A stretch of DNA of 64,000 bases, from NCBI GenBank assembly GCA_032615215.1, contig CP128433.1, forward strand, positions 3,121,501 to 3,185,500, read 5' to 3'. How positions within the stretch are numbered: the first letter of the stretch is position 1; each line of letters starts with the position of its first letter. The stretch comes from Microbulbifer sp. MKSA007 (GTDB taxonomy: Bacteria; Pseudomonadota; Gammaproteobacteria; Pseudomonadales; Cellvibrionaceae). The translations under genes and the position numbers were made by a program. Below, piece after piece: positions 9,453 to 18,731 of the stretch. The notes beneath the pieces were generated by a model. The model worked only from the letters and a program-made list of their open reading frames with translations, was not told the origin of the DNA and searched no databases.

Positions 9453-9929
9453 TTAATCCAGGTTCTCGCCAATCCAATTCAAAACATCAGTGTCATGGGT
9501 CTTGGTTTTAACTTTGTCGATAATATGGCGAAGGCGCCCACTCTTATCGATAATAAAAGTTGTTCGCAGAAGCCCCATGTACTCCTTGCCCATAAATTTC
9601 TTCAAGCCCCAGCAGCCATATTTATCAGCAATCTTGTGTTCTTCATCAGACAGCAAATCAAAATTCAGTTCGTGCTTGTCGATAAAGCGCTGCAACTTTG
9701 CTTCTGGATCCGGGCTCACCCCCAACACAACAGTATTGGCTTTTTTAAATTCAGCCGCACTATCGCGAATCCCACATGCCTGAGTGGTACAACCGGGGGT
9801 AAGTGCTTTCGGGTAAAAGTAGAGGACGACATTACTTTTGTCACGAAAATCCTTAAGTGACACTTTCTCGCCACTTTGGTTGGTCAGCGTAAAAGCCGGA
9901 GCCAAATTACCGATCTTCGGAAAAGCCAT
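9453..9929 (-). CDS. bcp: Thioredoxin-dependent thiol peroxidase (BCP/PrxQ-type peroxiredoxin)
   Basis: 158 residues, full family length. The peroxidatic cysteine is Cys47 in TPGCTTQACG, with the resolving Cys52 five residues on, the PrxQ pattern. The protein reduces hydrogen peroxide and organic hydroperoxides in the cytoplasm using thioredoxin. ATG start with AGGGGATATC upstream. Monocistronic in appearance: the neighbours are 83 and over 400 bp away. Confidence 0.95.
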   Translation of the reverse strand: MAFPKIGNLAPAFTLTNQSGEKVSLKDFRDKSNVVLYFYPKALTPGCTTQACGIRDSAAEFKKANTVVLGVSPDPEAKLQRFIDKHELNFDLLSDEEHKIADKYGCWGLKKFMGKEYMGLLRTTFIIDKSGRLRHIIDKVKTKTHDTDVLNWIGENLD

Positions 9930-10012
9930 CTGATATCCCCTCTGGAACAGTTAAGAGTAAAGCGGGGATTATAGCGAAAAGAAACAAACGAGACGCCAGT
10001 TCTATAGAGAAA

Positions 10013-10534
10013 TCAGAACTGCTGCAGACGAAACTCCTTCTCTTTCCTGGCACAAATGCCAAAACGACCTAACTTCTGCACCAGCTCCGCCTTTTCAGCT
10101 TCGGTGAGGAACTCCCCGACTTCAAGGCACCCCTCAGGACCACTAAAGTTTACCGAAGCCATTTCGGTAGCACTGCTCCCCATCCTTACGAGTACTGCCA
10201 ACTTATCGCGGGCGAACTCCCGGTGATACACCGTTTGCTGCCTGAACCCCTTACAGCAATCCAGAATTACCAACTCCTCATTGATGCGTATTACTTCTCT
10301 GCGGGTCCCTTCGAGGTACACGTAGGTAAACAGGATGCCCAGCAGGATCATTTCAAGCCCGGCAAAGGGAAGAATCATCCAGGCTCCCGCCATCGCAAAA
10401 GCGAGGCTGATTCCAAGGGATACCCCAACCAGGGAGAAAAACACCCATAGATTGCCGGAGAGGGACAGGGACTGGTTAGGCTGCAGCAGGATACAGGCGC
10501 AACGGGCGGTGTTGCGGCCAACTTCAGTGACCAT
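10013..10534 (-). CDS. DUF2244 family membrane protein
   Basis: About 173 residues from the ATG at 10534. A longer in-frame start at 10663 is rejected because it would run through the mdh terminator at 10652-10681 and encodes an atypical N-terminus. Two adjacent membrane helices (LWVFFSLVGVSLGISLAFAMAG and a second ILPFAGLEMILLGILFTYVY) precede a basic/acidic cytoplasmic domain with EVIRINEELVILDCCKG. This matches the DUF2244 layout seen in proteobacteria, often near cytochrome oxidase genes; function unknown. No cytochrome genes are nearby here. Confidence 0.75.
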   Translation of the reverse strand: MVTEVGRNTARCACILLQPNQSLSLSGNLWVFFSLVGVSLGISLAFAMAGAWMILPFAGLEMILLGILFTYVYLEGTRREVIRINEELVILDCCKGFRQQTVYHREFARDKLAVLVRMGSSATEMASVNFSGPEGCLEVGEFLTEAEKAELVQKLGRFGICARKEKEFRLQQF

Positions 10535-10651
10535 AGCAGGGACATCCGGCAGATATATAAAATCAGTGTAGTGCCGATGGCGGCAGCTCACACGAAGATA
10601 CTGACCGGGAAAGTTTCCTGGTCCGGGCCGGGGTTTACAAAATTCAGGCAT

Positions 10652-10681
10652 AAAAAAACCCACACCTCAGTGTGGGTTTTT
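10652..10681 (-). terminator. Rho-independent terminator of mdh
   Basis: Eight-bp stem (AACCCACA/TGTGGGTT class, loop around CCTCAG) with A7 and T5 flanks, 42 bases past the mdh stop codon. Also symmetrical enough to act on the other strand. Confidence 0.88.
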
Positions 10682-10723
10682 GGGAGAGGTCTGCGGCCAA
10701 GGCCTGGGACCTGTCACTCCCTA

Positions 10724-11704
10724 TTACGGCAGCAGGTGTGCTACTGCATCACGCTCTTCCGCCAGCTCCTGCTCGGTAGCAGACATTTTCTCGCGGGAGA
10801 AGTCGTTGATGTCAACGCCTTGAACAATTTCCCAGTCGCCATCTTTGCAAGTGCAAGGGAAAGAGTAAATCAGGCCTTCCTGAATACCGTAAGAACCATC
10901 GCTGAATACAGCCATGCTGGTCCAGTCACCTTCAGCGGTGCCCAGAGCCCAATCGCGCATATGGTCGATGGCAGCGTTGGCAGCGGAAGCCGCAGAGGAA
11001 GCACCACGCGCCTTGATGATAGCTGCACCACGCTGTTGAACAGTCGGGATGAAGTCGTTTTCGTACCATTCCTGCTCCACTTTATCCATGGCTGCAGCAC
11101 CGGAAACCTTCACTTGGTGCAGGTCTGGGTACTGAGTGGAAGAGTGGTTGCCCCAAATGGTCATATGGGTGATGTCGTTAACACTGGAATCAGTTTTGTT
11201 TGCCAGCTGAGACAGAGCGCGGTTGTGATCCAGACGGGTCATCGCGGTGAAGTTACGCGGGTCCAGGTCTGGCGCATTGCGCTGAGCGATCAGGGCATTG
11301 GTGTTAGCCGGGTTGCCAACAACCAGTACCTTTACGTTACGAGAAGCAACGTCGTTCAGGGCTTTACCCTGTGCAGAGAAGATAGCAGCGTTAGCTTCCA
11401 GCAGGTCCTTACGCTCCATACCCGGTCCACGGGGACGCGCGCCTACCAGCAAAGCGTAATCTGCATCTTTGAACGCAACAGTAGCATCATCGGACTGAAC
11501 GATACCCGCGAGCAGCGGGAAAGCGCAGTCTTCAAGCTCCATAGCAACGCCTTTCAGCGCTTCCAATGCCGGAGTGATTTCCAGCAATTGCAGAATAACC
11601 GGCTGATCTTTGCCCAGCATTTCGCCAGAGGCGATGCGGAACAGCAACGAATAGCTAATCTGACCGGCAGCGCCGGTAACAGCAACACGTACAGGTGCTT
11701 TCAC
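10724..11704 (-). CDS. mdh: Malate dehydrogenase (NAD-dependent, LDH-like MDH type)
   Basis: 326 residues. The Rossmann motif VAVTGAAGQISYSL is at 7-20, followed by the MELEDCAFPL segment, the active-site RLDHNRALSQLA, and catalytic histidine in WGNHSST. This is the cytosolic-MDH-like form (about 326 residues) found in Pseudomonas and relatives rather than the 312-residue E. coli form. It interconverts malate and oxaloacetate in the TCA cycle. ATG start with AGGGAGAAC just upstream; own terminator 42 bp downstream, so probably monocistronic. Confidence 0.97.
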   Translation of the reverse strand: MKAPVRVAVTGAAGQISYSLLFRIASGEMLGKDQPVILQLLEITPALEALKGVAMELEDCAFPLLAGIVQSDDATVAFKDADYALLVGARPRGPGMERKDLLEANAAIFSAQGKALNDVASRNVKVLVVGNPANTNALIAQRNAPDLDPRNFTAMTRLDHNRALSQLANKTDSSVNDITHMTIWGNHSSTQYPDLHQVKVSGAAAMDKVEQEWYENDFIPTVQQRGAAIIKARGASSAASAANAAIDHMRDWALGTAEGDWTSMAVFSDGSYGIQEGLIYSFPCTCKDGDWEIVQGVDINDFSREKMSATEQELAEERDAVAHLLP

Positions 11705-11837
11705 GATAGTTCTCCCTCGTTTGTAAGCGGCCGCATTATAGGGCCTCGCGAGTAAATTTCATCTTACACAAGCGAAATAGCGGCTCAATTTGTATGACAA
11801 AACCTCTCAGACTGTATTGGACACTCTTTGCGAGTGT

Positions 11838-12464
11838 TTATGTCAGCGCCAATTCCCGGTAACGCGTCTGCAGTGCCTTGTAAACCTGATCACTGTAATC
11901 AGCAGCAGATGAGTCCAAAAGTCCGGCAATTTCCGCTAGGTGTTCATTGTCTTCACGGCCCGCCCAGTTTTTTACATAGCTGCCATCTTTATAGCCGTTA
12001 TCCTGACGGAATCGGTTGAGTACATTTTTACCAACGTATCGCTGGTACAACTCAGCAAAAGACATTTCTGCATCGGCCAATAGTTGAGCAAAGCCAGCAA
12101 CATCAAACTGCTTGGTGGCCAGGGTGTTCAAGGTGAAAGACTCGAGGTTTTCACGGAAATCACCCGCCGTACGCTCGGAACCGGCAAACTCCTTCAGCAT
12201 GATCTCAGCCACTTCCTGCGGAGAGCCTTTTTGCAACTCAAGGCTCAAACCGAAATGCCAGATATCCACCAATTCAAGCTTCACCTGATCCATTTCTGGA
12301 AGTTGCTTCTTCCACCACTTCCAACCGTAATGGTCTAACAACTCTGCACTTTCTACCCAAATAGCGCGGTACCAGGCAAAGTTTTGCTCACGCCAGTTTT
12401 CATTTACTACTGTATTAATCTGGTCTTGCAGAGTCAGCATGACTTGCAACTGCTGCTTCATCAT
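11838..12464 (-). CDS. Dimeric dUTP diphosphatase (all-alpha, MazG-like superfamily)
   Basis: 208 residues of predominantly helical sequence. The pattern YRAIWVESAELLDHYGWKWWKK followed by ELVDIWHFGLS provides the ExxE and ExxD metal-binding pairs characteristic of the dimeric dUTPase family (trypanosomal/phage type). A second region RQDNGYKDGSYVKNW matches the conserved KxxNGYKxG nucleotide-binding element. It hydrolyses dUTP to dUMP, keeping uracil out of DNA. Located 24 bp after tatD on the same strand, so it may be the last gene of the long operon. This form differs from trimeric Dut. Confidence 0.85.
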   Translation of the reverse strand: MMKQQLQVMLTLQDQINTVVNENWREQNFAWYRAIWVESAELLDHYGWKWWKKQLPEMDQVKLELVDIWHFGLSLELQKGSPQEVAEIMLKEFAGSERTAGDFRENLESFTLNTLATKQFDVAGFAQLLADAEMSFAELYQRYVGKNVLNRFRQDNGYKDGSYVKNWAGREDNEHLAEIAGLLDSSAADYSDQVYKALQTRYRELALT

Positions 12465-12488
12465 AGGGGAACATCCAATAGACCCGGA

Positions 12489-13265
12489 TCAAACTGCCCG
12501 GGGGAATAATCTGAAAAAGTTTTCTGAGGTGATTTCGGCCAGCTCTTCGTAGGGAATACCGCGTAAATCAGCGATAAATTCTGCCACTTCACGCACATAG
12601 GCCGGAATATTGGGCTTACCCCGATAGGGCACTGGAGCCAAATAAGGGGAGTCGGTCTCAACGAGCAACCGATCCAAAGGCAGCCTGCGGGCGACATCCC
12701 GCAGCTCTTCGGCATTTTTAAAGGTCACGATGCCGGACAAAGAAATATAATAATTGAGATCCAGGGCAGCCTTGGCCATATCCCAGCTCTCGGTAAAACA
12801 GTGCAGAACACCTGCGGTATTGGTATTACCGTGCTCTTTAATGAGAGCGATAGTATCTTCCCGCGCATCTCTCGTATGCACAATAACCGGAAGCTCTGCC
12901 TGCCCCGCCGCTTTCAGGTGTGCAATAAAGCTCTGCTGCTGGATTTCCTGGGTGTCAGTGCTGTAGTAGTAATCCAGACCTGTCTCCCCCAATGCAACAA
13001 CATTGGGCTGGTTAGCCATTTCCACCAGTCGCTCAACATCCGCCATGCCAGAGTCGACATCCAACGGGTGCACACCAACGGAACAGACTACGTCCTCGTA
13101 GCGGGATGCGATTTCAACAACCGCATCGGCGTTTTCCAAACTGATACCGACACAGAGGAACTTGCCAACACCGCGACTGCGGGCCAGGTCCAATACAGTA
13201 TCCAGATCGCCATCAAATTTATCGAGCTTAAGTCTGTCCAGGTGACAGTGAGAATCAACAAGCAT
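12489..13265 (-). CDS. TatD family metal-dependent hydrolase / DNase
   Basis: 258 residues. The metal motif DSHCHLD is at 4-10, GETGLDYYY carries the conserved Glu, VIVHTRDA and VLHCFTES supply histidines, and LLVETDSPYLAP holds the terminal Asp. In the gammaproteobacterial order holB-pilZ-tatD the adjacent paralogue is YcfH/TatD-like; these proteins have 3'-5' exonuclease activity in vitro. The pilZ gene ends 8 bp before this start, consistent with co-transcription. Confidence 0.95.
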   Translation of the reverse strand: MLVDSHCHLDRLKLDKFDGDLDTVLDLARSRGVGKFLCVGISLENADAVVEIASRYEDVVCSVGVHPLDVDSGMADVERLVEMANQPNVVALGETGLDYYYSTDTQEIQQQSFIAHLKAAGQAELPVIVHTRDAREDTIALIKEHGNTNTAGVLHCFTESWDMAKAALDLNYYISLSGIVTFKNAEELRDVARRLPLDRLLVETDSPYLAPVPYRGKPNIPAYVREVAEFIADLRGIPYEELAEITSENFFRLFPRAV

Positions 13266-13272
13266 TAGAGAG

Positions 13273-13626
13273 TTACAACGTATGGGTTGGGCGGCTGGAT
13301 TCTAAGGTTCCCGCCAAGTGGGTTTCAATCTTGTTTTGCGCGATATTGTCCTTATCGCCAAATTGAACTCCGATTCCGGGAGTGCGGTTGCCTTGAGCAC
13401 CATTGGGGGTAATCCAGATCACCTTACCGGCAACCGGAATCTTTTCCGGCTCATCCATTAAGCTCAGAAGCAGAAAAACCTCATCGCCAAGGTTGTACGA
13501 TTTATCCGTACTGATAAACAAGCCACCATTCTTTACGAAGGGCATATAGGCCGCATAGAGCACAGATTTATCCTGGATTTTCAGTGACAGGATGCCGTTG
13601 CGGGCACCGCCTCCCATGGCTTTCAT
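13273..13626 (-). CDS. PilZ domain protein
   Basis: 117 residues from ATG 13626 (GAGG 8 bases upstream; an upstream in-frame TTG is less likely). The single domain shows GGLFISTDKSYNLGDEVFL and GKVIWITPNGAQGNRTPGIGVQF, the conserved core of PilZ proteins in the holB-pilZ cluster. This subclass (type IV pilus biogenesis PilZ) often lacks the RxxxR c-di-GMP-binding motif; none is visible here, so it probably works as an adaptor for type IV pili rather than a c-di-GMP sensor. Confidence 0.9.
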   Translation of the reverse strand: MKAMGGGARNGILSLKIQDKSVLYAAYMPFVKNGGLFISTDKSYNLGDEVFLLLSLMDEPEKIPVAGKVIWITPNGAQGNRTPGIGVQFGDKDNIAQNKIETHLAGTLESSRPTHTL

Positions 13627-13730
13627 GGACAACCTCAATGTTTATATTTCTAAATGATGCGCTAACTTATCTAAGCCCGCTGCCTGTGTCCAGGCAACGT
13701 CAATTACCCTACCCGACTTGTGCAAGATGC

Positions 13731-14756
13731 CTAAGCAAAAAGCTTCGCCCAACGAATAAATAATTCTTCCAGCAGCAAACGACGATTGGGGTTAGCTGTG
13801 CCCAGTAACCCTTTCCGCGCCTGAAGCAAATGATCGTAGAACGCAAATACTGGCTGCAAGCTTTGCTCACTCGACCCCGGCAACCTCTGCAAAAGAACCA
13901 TTAGCTGGGCATCTCCACTAAGATCACAACTGCGAATCTGCACCATCTGGGTTAACCAGTGCTGCCAAAAAAGCAGTAGCTGAACCAATTCAACACCCTC
14001 GGCCGGTGTTTCCCAACGGCCCGCTGTAGAGACTGAACTTGCCGTACCCTGAGCTACAGCAACCAAATCTTTAAAAAACTGCTCGCGTACTTCTCTCGAC
14101 TTGGGCTCGGCCAGCTCCGCCGCCAATAATGGTGCCCCGCCTGCCAGAGTTAAGACACGCTGTGCCAGCGGCTCTTCCAGCCCATTGCTGTATAGCCACT
14201 GTAGCGCCACCTCTCCAGTTGGGGGCGGAAAAGCTATAGATTGACAGCGACTTCGAATGGTTGGCAAAAGGCCTGTGGGGGCATCGGTGATCAACACAAA
14301 GATAACGGAGGGTGCCGGCTCTTCCAGGTTTTTCAACAGGGCATTGGCTGCGTTGACATTCATCGCCTCCGCCGGCGACAAACAAACCAGACGCGCCCCG
14401 CCCCGCCCACTGGTGCGGGAAACAAAGTTGCCCAGCTGACGGATCTGTTCCACTTTCAGCGGGCCACCGGGCTTTTCAGGTTCAACTTGCAGGAAATCAG
14501 GATGCGAGCCAGCCATCCACAACCGACAATCCTTACACTCTCCACAGGCCTGACCTGCCCTCGGTTGCTCACATAGGGCCAACGCAGTAAAAGCAGCCGC
14601 GAATTGTCGCTTTCCCAACCCCTCCGGGCCAGTCAGCAGCAAAGCGTGCGGGCAGCGGCCCGCCTGCAACTGCAAGCCCAACCGCTGCCATTGCTCGGAG
14701 TGCCAGGGAAGAGGTACCGGTATCGATTTATACTCAAAAGTTTCAGGCACAGACAT
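13731..14756 (-). CDS. holB: DNA polymerase III delta' subunit
   Basis: About 341 residues from ATG 14756. AAA+ clamp-loader features: Walker A LLTGPEGLGKRQFA near 40-53, the zinc-binding cysteines in CEQPRAGQACGECKDC near 65-82, VCLSPAEAMNVNAANALLKNLEEP (Walker B region/sensor) near 120-145 and the RSRCQ sensor. Delta' is the rigid stator of the clamp loader. A TTG three codons upstream would add little; neither start has a strong ribosome site. Lies between tmk and pilZ, the usual order. Confidence 0.95.
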   Translation of the reverse strand: MSVPETFEYKSIPVPLPWHSEQWQRLGLQLQAGRCPHALLLTGPEGLGKRQFAAAFTALALCEQPRAGQACGECKDCRLWMAGSHPDFLQVEPEKPGGPLKVEQIRQLGNFVSRTSGRGGARLVCLSPAEAMNVNAANALLKNLEEPAPSVIFVLITDAPTGLLPTIRSRCQSIAFPPPTGEVALQWLYSNGLEEPLAQRVLTLAGGAPLLAAELAEPKSREVREQFFKDLVAVAQGTASSVSTAGRWETPAEGVELVQLLLFWQHWLTQMVQIRSCDLSGDAQLMVLLQRLPGSSEQSLQPVFAFYDHLLQARKGLLGTANPNRRLLLEELFIRWAKLFA

Positions 14757-14803
14757 CAGCCACAATTCTTATCATTTAAAAATAGATTCTGGGGCAAGAT
14801 AGC

Positions 14804-15424
14804 TTAAAGCAACAGCTCCAATTGCTTGGCTAGATCCATCTGCACCTGCTCCAGAGATTGGCCGGCATCCACAACCGCGTAACGGGCAGGTGCAGCTTCA
14901 GCTCGATCGCGATAAGCCGCACGCACCCGCTGGAAGAACTCCAGGTGCTCACTCTCAAACCGATCCGCTTCCCCAGTGCGTGCGGCTCGCTGTAGCCCCA
15001 CTTCTGGATCGAGATCCAATAAAAGCACTTTATCTGGACGCAAATCCCCTTGAACTGTCTGCTCCAACTGCTCGATCAATTGTCGATCCAGTCTGCGACC
15101 ACCGCCTTGGTAGGCATAGGTAGCATCGGTGAAGCGATCACAGATCACCCAATCCCCACGTTTTAAGGCGGGCAGTATAACCTGAGACAGATGTTGCGCG
15201 CGGGCGGCAAACACCATCAATAATTCCGCCGTGGGATCAACGGATTCATCCCGCTTGGCCAATAACAGCTCGCGCAGCTGTTCTGCCAACGGGGTGCCTC
15301 CCGGCTCCCGAGTTTGGATAAAGTTAATATTGTGCTTTTTGAGCCACTCGGTGATGAAGAGTAAATTGGTAGATTTCCCCACCCCCTCTACACCCTCGAG
15401 GGTGATGAACTTGCCGTGCGACAC
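14804..15424 (-). CDS. tmk: Thymidylate kinase
   Basis: 206 residues. The P-loop GVEGVGKST is at 10-18, REPGGTPLAEQLRELLL follows, the DR motif is CDRFTDATYAYQGGGR and the lid carries GLQRAARTGEADRFE. It phosphorylates dTMP to dTDP. Start is GTG at 15424, whose G is the last base of the mltG stop TAG, a one-base overlap suggesting translational coupling. Confidence 0.97.
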   Translation of the reverse strand: MSHGKFITLEGVEGVGKSTNLLFITEWLKKHNINFIQTREPGGTPLAEQLRELLLAKRDESVDPTAELLMVFAARAQHLSQVILPALKRGDWVICDRFTDATYAYQGGGRRLDRQLIEQLEQTVQGDLRPDKVLLLDLDPEVGLQRAARTGEADRFESEHLEFFQRVRAAYRDRAEAAPARYAVVDAGQSLEQVQMDLAKQLELLL

Positions 15425-16490
15425 TAATTCTTTCCTTTTGCCGGACTCGAGCGGTAATCCGCGCGCCTTTTCAGCTGATACTCCCGCACCGCACGGTTGT
15501 GCTCTGTCAGAGTCGCTGAGAAATGATGAGATCCATCCCCTTTGCCAACAAAATACAAGCTCTTGCCGGGCTTTGGATTTAAAGCGGCCCGAATTGCCGC
15601 TCGCCCAGGTAGGGCAATCGGCGTAGGGGGAAGGCCATTAATAACATAAGTATTATAAGGTGTTGCCTGGCGCAGGTGTGTACGGGTCAGATTTCCGTCA
15701 AAGTCCTCACCCAAGCCATAAATTACGGTGGGGTCGGTCTGCAAGCGCATACCTTTATTCAGCCTGCGTACAAAAACACCAGCTATTTCACTGCGCTCAG
15801 ATGGCTGCCCTGTCTCTTTCTCGATAATTGAAGCCATGATTAAGGCTTCATAGGGCGACTTATAGGGCAGATCATCCCCTTTTGATTGCCACTCCTCATC
15901 CAGCACCTTCTGCATCCGATCATAGGCCTGACGCAGTAGTTCAATATCTGTGGTACCGGACCGGTAGACATAAGTATCCGGGAAAATCCAACCCTCAACC
16001 TCATCTTCCTTTAGGCCCAGGGCCCGGGCAGCAGCACTGACATTGCTTCCCTCTTCAGACTGAACGATTCTTTCACCGGAGCGGATTTGTCGCAGGGCCT
16101 GGCGAAAGGTCCAGCCCTCTAATAGCGTAATGCGATAGCGGGTAACTTCACCGCGATTCAGGCGCGCAATCAAGTCCCGCGCGTTACTGCCAAAGGGAAC
16201 TAAATACTCGCCGGAATGGATTTCTGTTGTGCCCTCCCAGTAGGCATAGGCGAGGAGTATTTGCGGCCACTGGATTATCCCTTCGCCCTGCAAGCTTCGC
16301 AGCGTCCGGGACAAACTTCCGCCCTTTTCCACCTGAAGCGTAAGCCCATCTTGTGCAATCGGCAGGGGGATTCCAAGGCTTCCTTTGCCACGTATAGAGA
16401 GGCAACTGCAACCAAGCAGGCCAATACCAGCCCACCAAATAACAGCTTCAACACTCTCCAAGCGAAACTCGCTTGCTTTTTCTTCACCAC
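15424..16490 (-). CDS. mltG: Endolytic murein transglycosylase MltG (YceG), with an apparent one-base deletion near the 5' end
   Basis: The N-terminus (GTG at 16490, lysine-rich start then a single membrane anchor GGLVLACLVAVASLYVA) and the body lie in different frames. They join at a run of five C (minus strand, 16369-16365); six C would restore a 355-residue protein reading ...KEALESPLPIAQDGL. The body has the LysM-like region and the YceG catalytic core with MASIIEKETG (catalytic Glu) and LQTDPTVIYGLG. MltG cuts nascent glycan strands at the inner membrane. The start overlaps the pabC stop. The frame break is probably a base-calling error. Confidence 0.9.
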
Positions 16491-17254
16491 AATTTATCCA
16501 ATATCAGCTTCTGTAGCTTGCGGGTCTCGACACCCACAGGCCAATTTTTGTAACCGATTACCTCTACCACCGGTAATACACCTCGAACACTGTTGCAGAG
16601 AGCCAGCTCATCGGCCTCACAGAGTTCGGAAAGCTCCATGTCTTCCTCTTGCCAGTGGATATGGCTCGAGAGCCACTGCCGCATCACACCATGAACACCA
16701 CACCGGTGCAGGGATGGAGTCATCCACTTCCCACCAAATCGGGCCAGGATATTACAGCGCAGGGTTTCGATGACCCTTCCCGCCGAATCCAGCATCAATC
16801 CATCGAGAAATTGACCCACCGGCAGCTCTGCTTTTGCCGCATTATATCGGTTACGGAGTAAAGTTTTGCAGCCCTGGTTCGAATTACTACCGATCGGCAA
16901 GCTCGTCGAACAAGGGAAAAGGCTAGTGCCCACCTGCCCCTCAGCAGTTTCAATCAGCGGCCGCAGCACCAAATCCCAACATTGCTGCCCGCGCACACTG
17001 CCAACACGCAGGCGCGCAATCGCCTCAGGCCAGCGACAGCCGGCTGTCAATTTTAACGTCGACTGCTCAATTTCTCCCAGACAGGCCTCATCCAACACTC
17101 CCGAACGCTCCAGGCGAGCGCGGTGGAAAGACCAAAGCGGTAGACCTTTGTTGTGACAGCGCATTGTTTCGAGGATTCCACCCGAGTAATCAGCATCATC
17201 TGGCAACTGATCAACGGCCAGCCCCCGAAAGTACATTTGAGGTAACTGGTACAT
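16484..17254 (-). CDS. pabC: Aminodeoxychorismate lyase
   Basis: 256 residues, a class IV PLP enzyme. GGILETMRCHNKGLPLWSFHRARLERSG is the characteristic N-terminal region; the Schiff-base lysine lies in the RNRYNAAKAEL region. It releases pyruvate from 4-amino-4-deoxychorismate to give p-aminobenzoate for folate. GGGAG lies 6 bases before the ATG. The family order fabF-pabC-mltG is kept, with the stop overlapping mltG by 7 bases. Diverged from the E. coli protein but position makes the assignment secure. Confidence 0.9.
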   Translation of the reverse strand: MYQLPQMYFRGLAVDQLPDDADYSGGILETMRCHNKGLPLWSFHRARLERSGVLDEACLGEIEQSTLKLTAGCRWPEAIARLRVGSVRGQQCWDLVLRPLIETAEGQVGTSLFPCSTSLPIGSNSNQGCKTLLRNRYNAAKAELPVGQFLDGLMLDSAGRVIETLRCNILARFGGKWMTPSLHRCGVHGVMRQWLSSHIHWQEEDMELSELCEADELALCNSVRGVLPVVEVIGYKNWPVGVETRKLQKLILDKLW

Positions 17255-17299
17255 GGAGCTCCCAAGGCAGGTGTGCCCACCTCGCGGTGGGCACGGGAA

Positions 17300-18541
17300 T
17301 CAGACTCGCTTGAATATCAGTGACCCATTGGTGCCACCGAAACCAAAGGAATTGGATAGGACTGCATTGATTGCCATCGGCTGGGCCTCTTGGGGCACCA
17401 GGTTAATACCAGCACAGGCCTCATCCGGGGAGAAGAGATTGATAGTGGGGGGCGCAACCTGGTCGCGCAATGACAATACCGAGAAAACGGCTTCAATAGC
17501 ACCGGCAGCCCCCAGCAGGTGACCGGTCATCGACTTGGTAGAACTCACAGCGAGGGAGTCCGTCACCCCCGCGAATACTTTTTTAACCGCCAGGATCTCA
17601 GCTGTGTCTCCCAGCAGAGTAGAAGTACCATGAGCATTGATATACTGGATATCACTTGGGCTCATACCGGAATCTCTCAGGGCATTTTCCATTGAGAGAG
17701 CAGCGCCAGCGCCATCTTCCGGAGGAGAGGTCATGTGGTGGGCATCACCGCTCATACCAAAGCCAGCTACTTCTGCGTAAATCTTGGCTCCGCGAGCGAC
17801 TGCATTTTCGTACTCTTCCAAAACGAGTACCGCAGACCCTTCACCCAGTACAAAACCATCACGGTCTTTATCCCAGGGGCGGCTTGCTGATTGCGGATCA
17901 TCATTGCGAGTGGACAGCGCCCTTGCCGCACAGAAACCGCCGAGCCCTACCGGGGTGGTAACCATTTCTGCACCACCACATACCATCACATCGGCATCAC
18001 CGTGCTGAATCGCACGAACTCCGAGACCGATCGCATGGGTTCCTGTGGTACAGGCTGTTGTCACTGCCAGATTGGGGCCTTTGAGGCCATATTTAATCGA
18101 GAGGTTACCCGCAACCATATTAATGATGGCGCCAGGTACAAAGAAAGGTGATACACGGCGAGGGCCTTTTTCGGCAATCAGCAATGAATTATCTTCGATA
18201 GCCAAGATACCGCCCATACCAGAGCCAATACAGGTACCCACGCGCGGACCCAGCTCTTCGGTTACCTCCAGGCCGCTATCTTGCATAGCCTGAATACCGG
18301 CAACCAGTCCGTACTGCAAGAAAGTATCCATCTTGCGCGCTTCTTTTGCGGGCATGTATGGCGTGGGATCAAAATCCTTTACAGTAGCGGCGAAGCGGGT
18401 TGAAAAAGCCGAGACATCAAATGTCTCAATCGGAGCAGCACCATTAGCTCCCTGTAGTACCCCAGACCAAGTATCCTCTAGGGTGTTACCTAACGGGCTA
18501 ACGACTCCCATTCCGGTTACAACAACTCTTCTTTGCGACAC
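17300..18541 (-). CDS. fabF: Beta-ketoacyl-ACP synthase II
   Basis: 413 residues. The catalytic triad is visible: Cys in TTACTTGTHAIG, His in NAHGTST and His in MTGHLLGAAG, with the lysine in STKSMTGH. It elongates acyl-ACP with malonyl-ACP and handles temperature-dependent cis-vaccenate formation in relatives. Start is GTG 18541 with a good GGGGGAG 8 bases upstream. The hairpin 98 bases upstream may lower its expression relative to acpP. Confidence 0.98.
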   Translation of the reverse strand: MSQRRVVVTGMGVVSPLGNTLEDTWSGVLQGANGAAPIETFDVSAFSTRFAATVKDFDPTPYMPAKEARKMDTFLQYGLVAGIQAMQDSGLEVTEELGPRVGTCIGSGMGGILAIEDNSLLIAEKGPRRVSPFFVPGAIINMVAGNLSIKYGLKGPNLAVTTACTTGTHAIGLGVRAIQHGDADVMVCGGAEMVTTPVGLGGFCAARALSTRNDDPQSASRPWDKDRDGFVLGEGSAVLVLEEYENAVARGAKIYAEVAGFGMSGDAHHMTSPPEDGAGAALSMENALRDSGMSPSDIQYINAHGTSTLLGDTAEILAVKKVFAGVTDSLAVSSTKSMTGHLLGAAGAIEAVFSVLSLRDQVAPPTINLFSPDEACAGINLVPQEAQPMAINAVLSNSFGFGGTNGSLIFKRV

Positions 18542-18638
18542 TGCGCTCCCCCTGAAATTTTCTGCTACCGTCCTTCACCAATGTAGTTAAAAGAACAACA
18601 TCCGGTCAGCAGTCACAATTCCGTAGTACCAATAACAA

Positions 18639-18671
18639 GAAAGCCGCGCTATGAAACATAGAACGGCTTTC
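18639..18671 (-). terminator. Hairpin between acpP and fabF, possible attenuator
   Basis: GAAAGCCG pairs perfectly with CGGCTTTC across a small internal loop and a second 5-bp stem (CTATG/CATAG, loop AAA). On the minus strand the stem is followed by TTGTTATT, a weak U tract. It probably terminates part of the transcription after acpP, allowing much more ACP than FabF. Confidence 0.65.
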
Positions 18672-18731
18672 AGAATCGCTCGGCTAGGTACAGCATATTG
18701 AGCTGCCCGTGCCTAAACTACCCAGCAGGAA

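Noticed and set aside
10571..11755. 394-codon plus-strand ORF over mdh
   Set aside because: Entirely antisense to mdh and across its terminator; a shadow of mdh codon bias.
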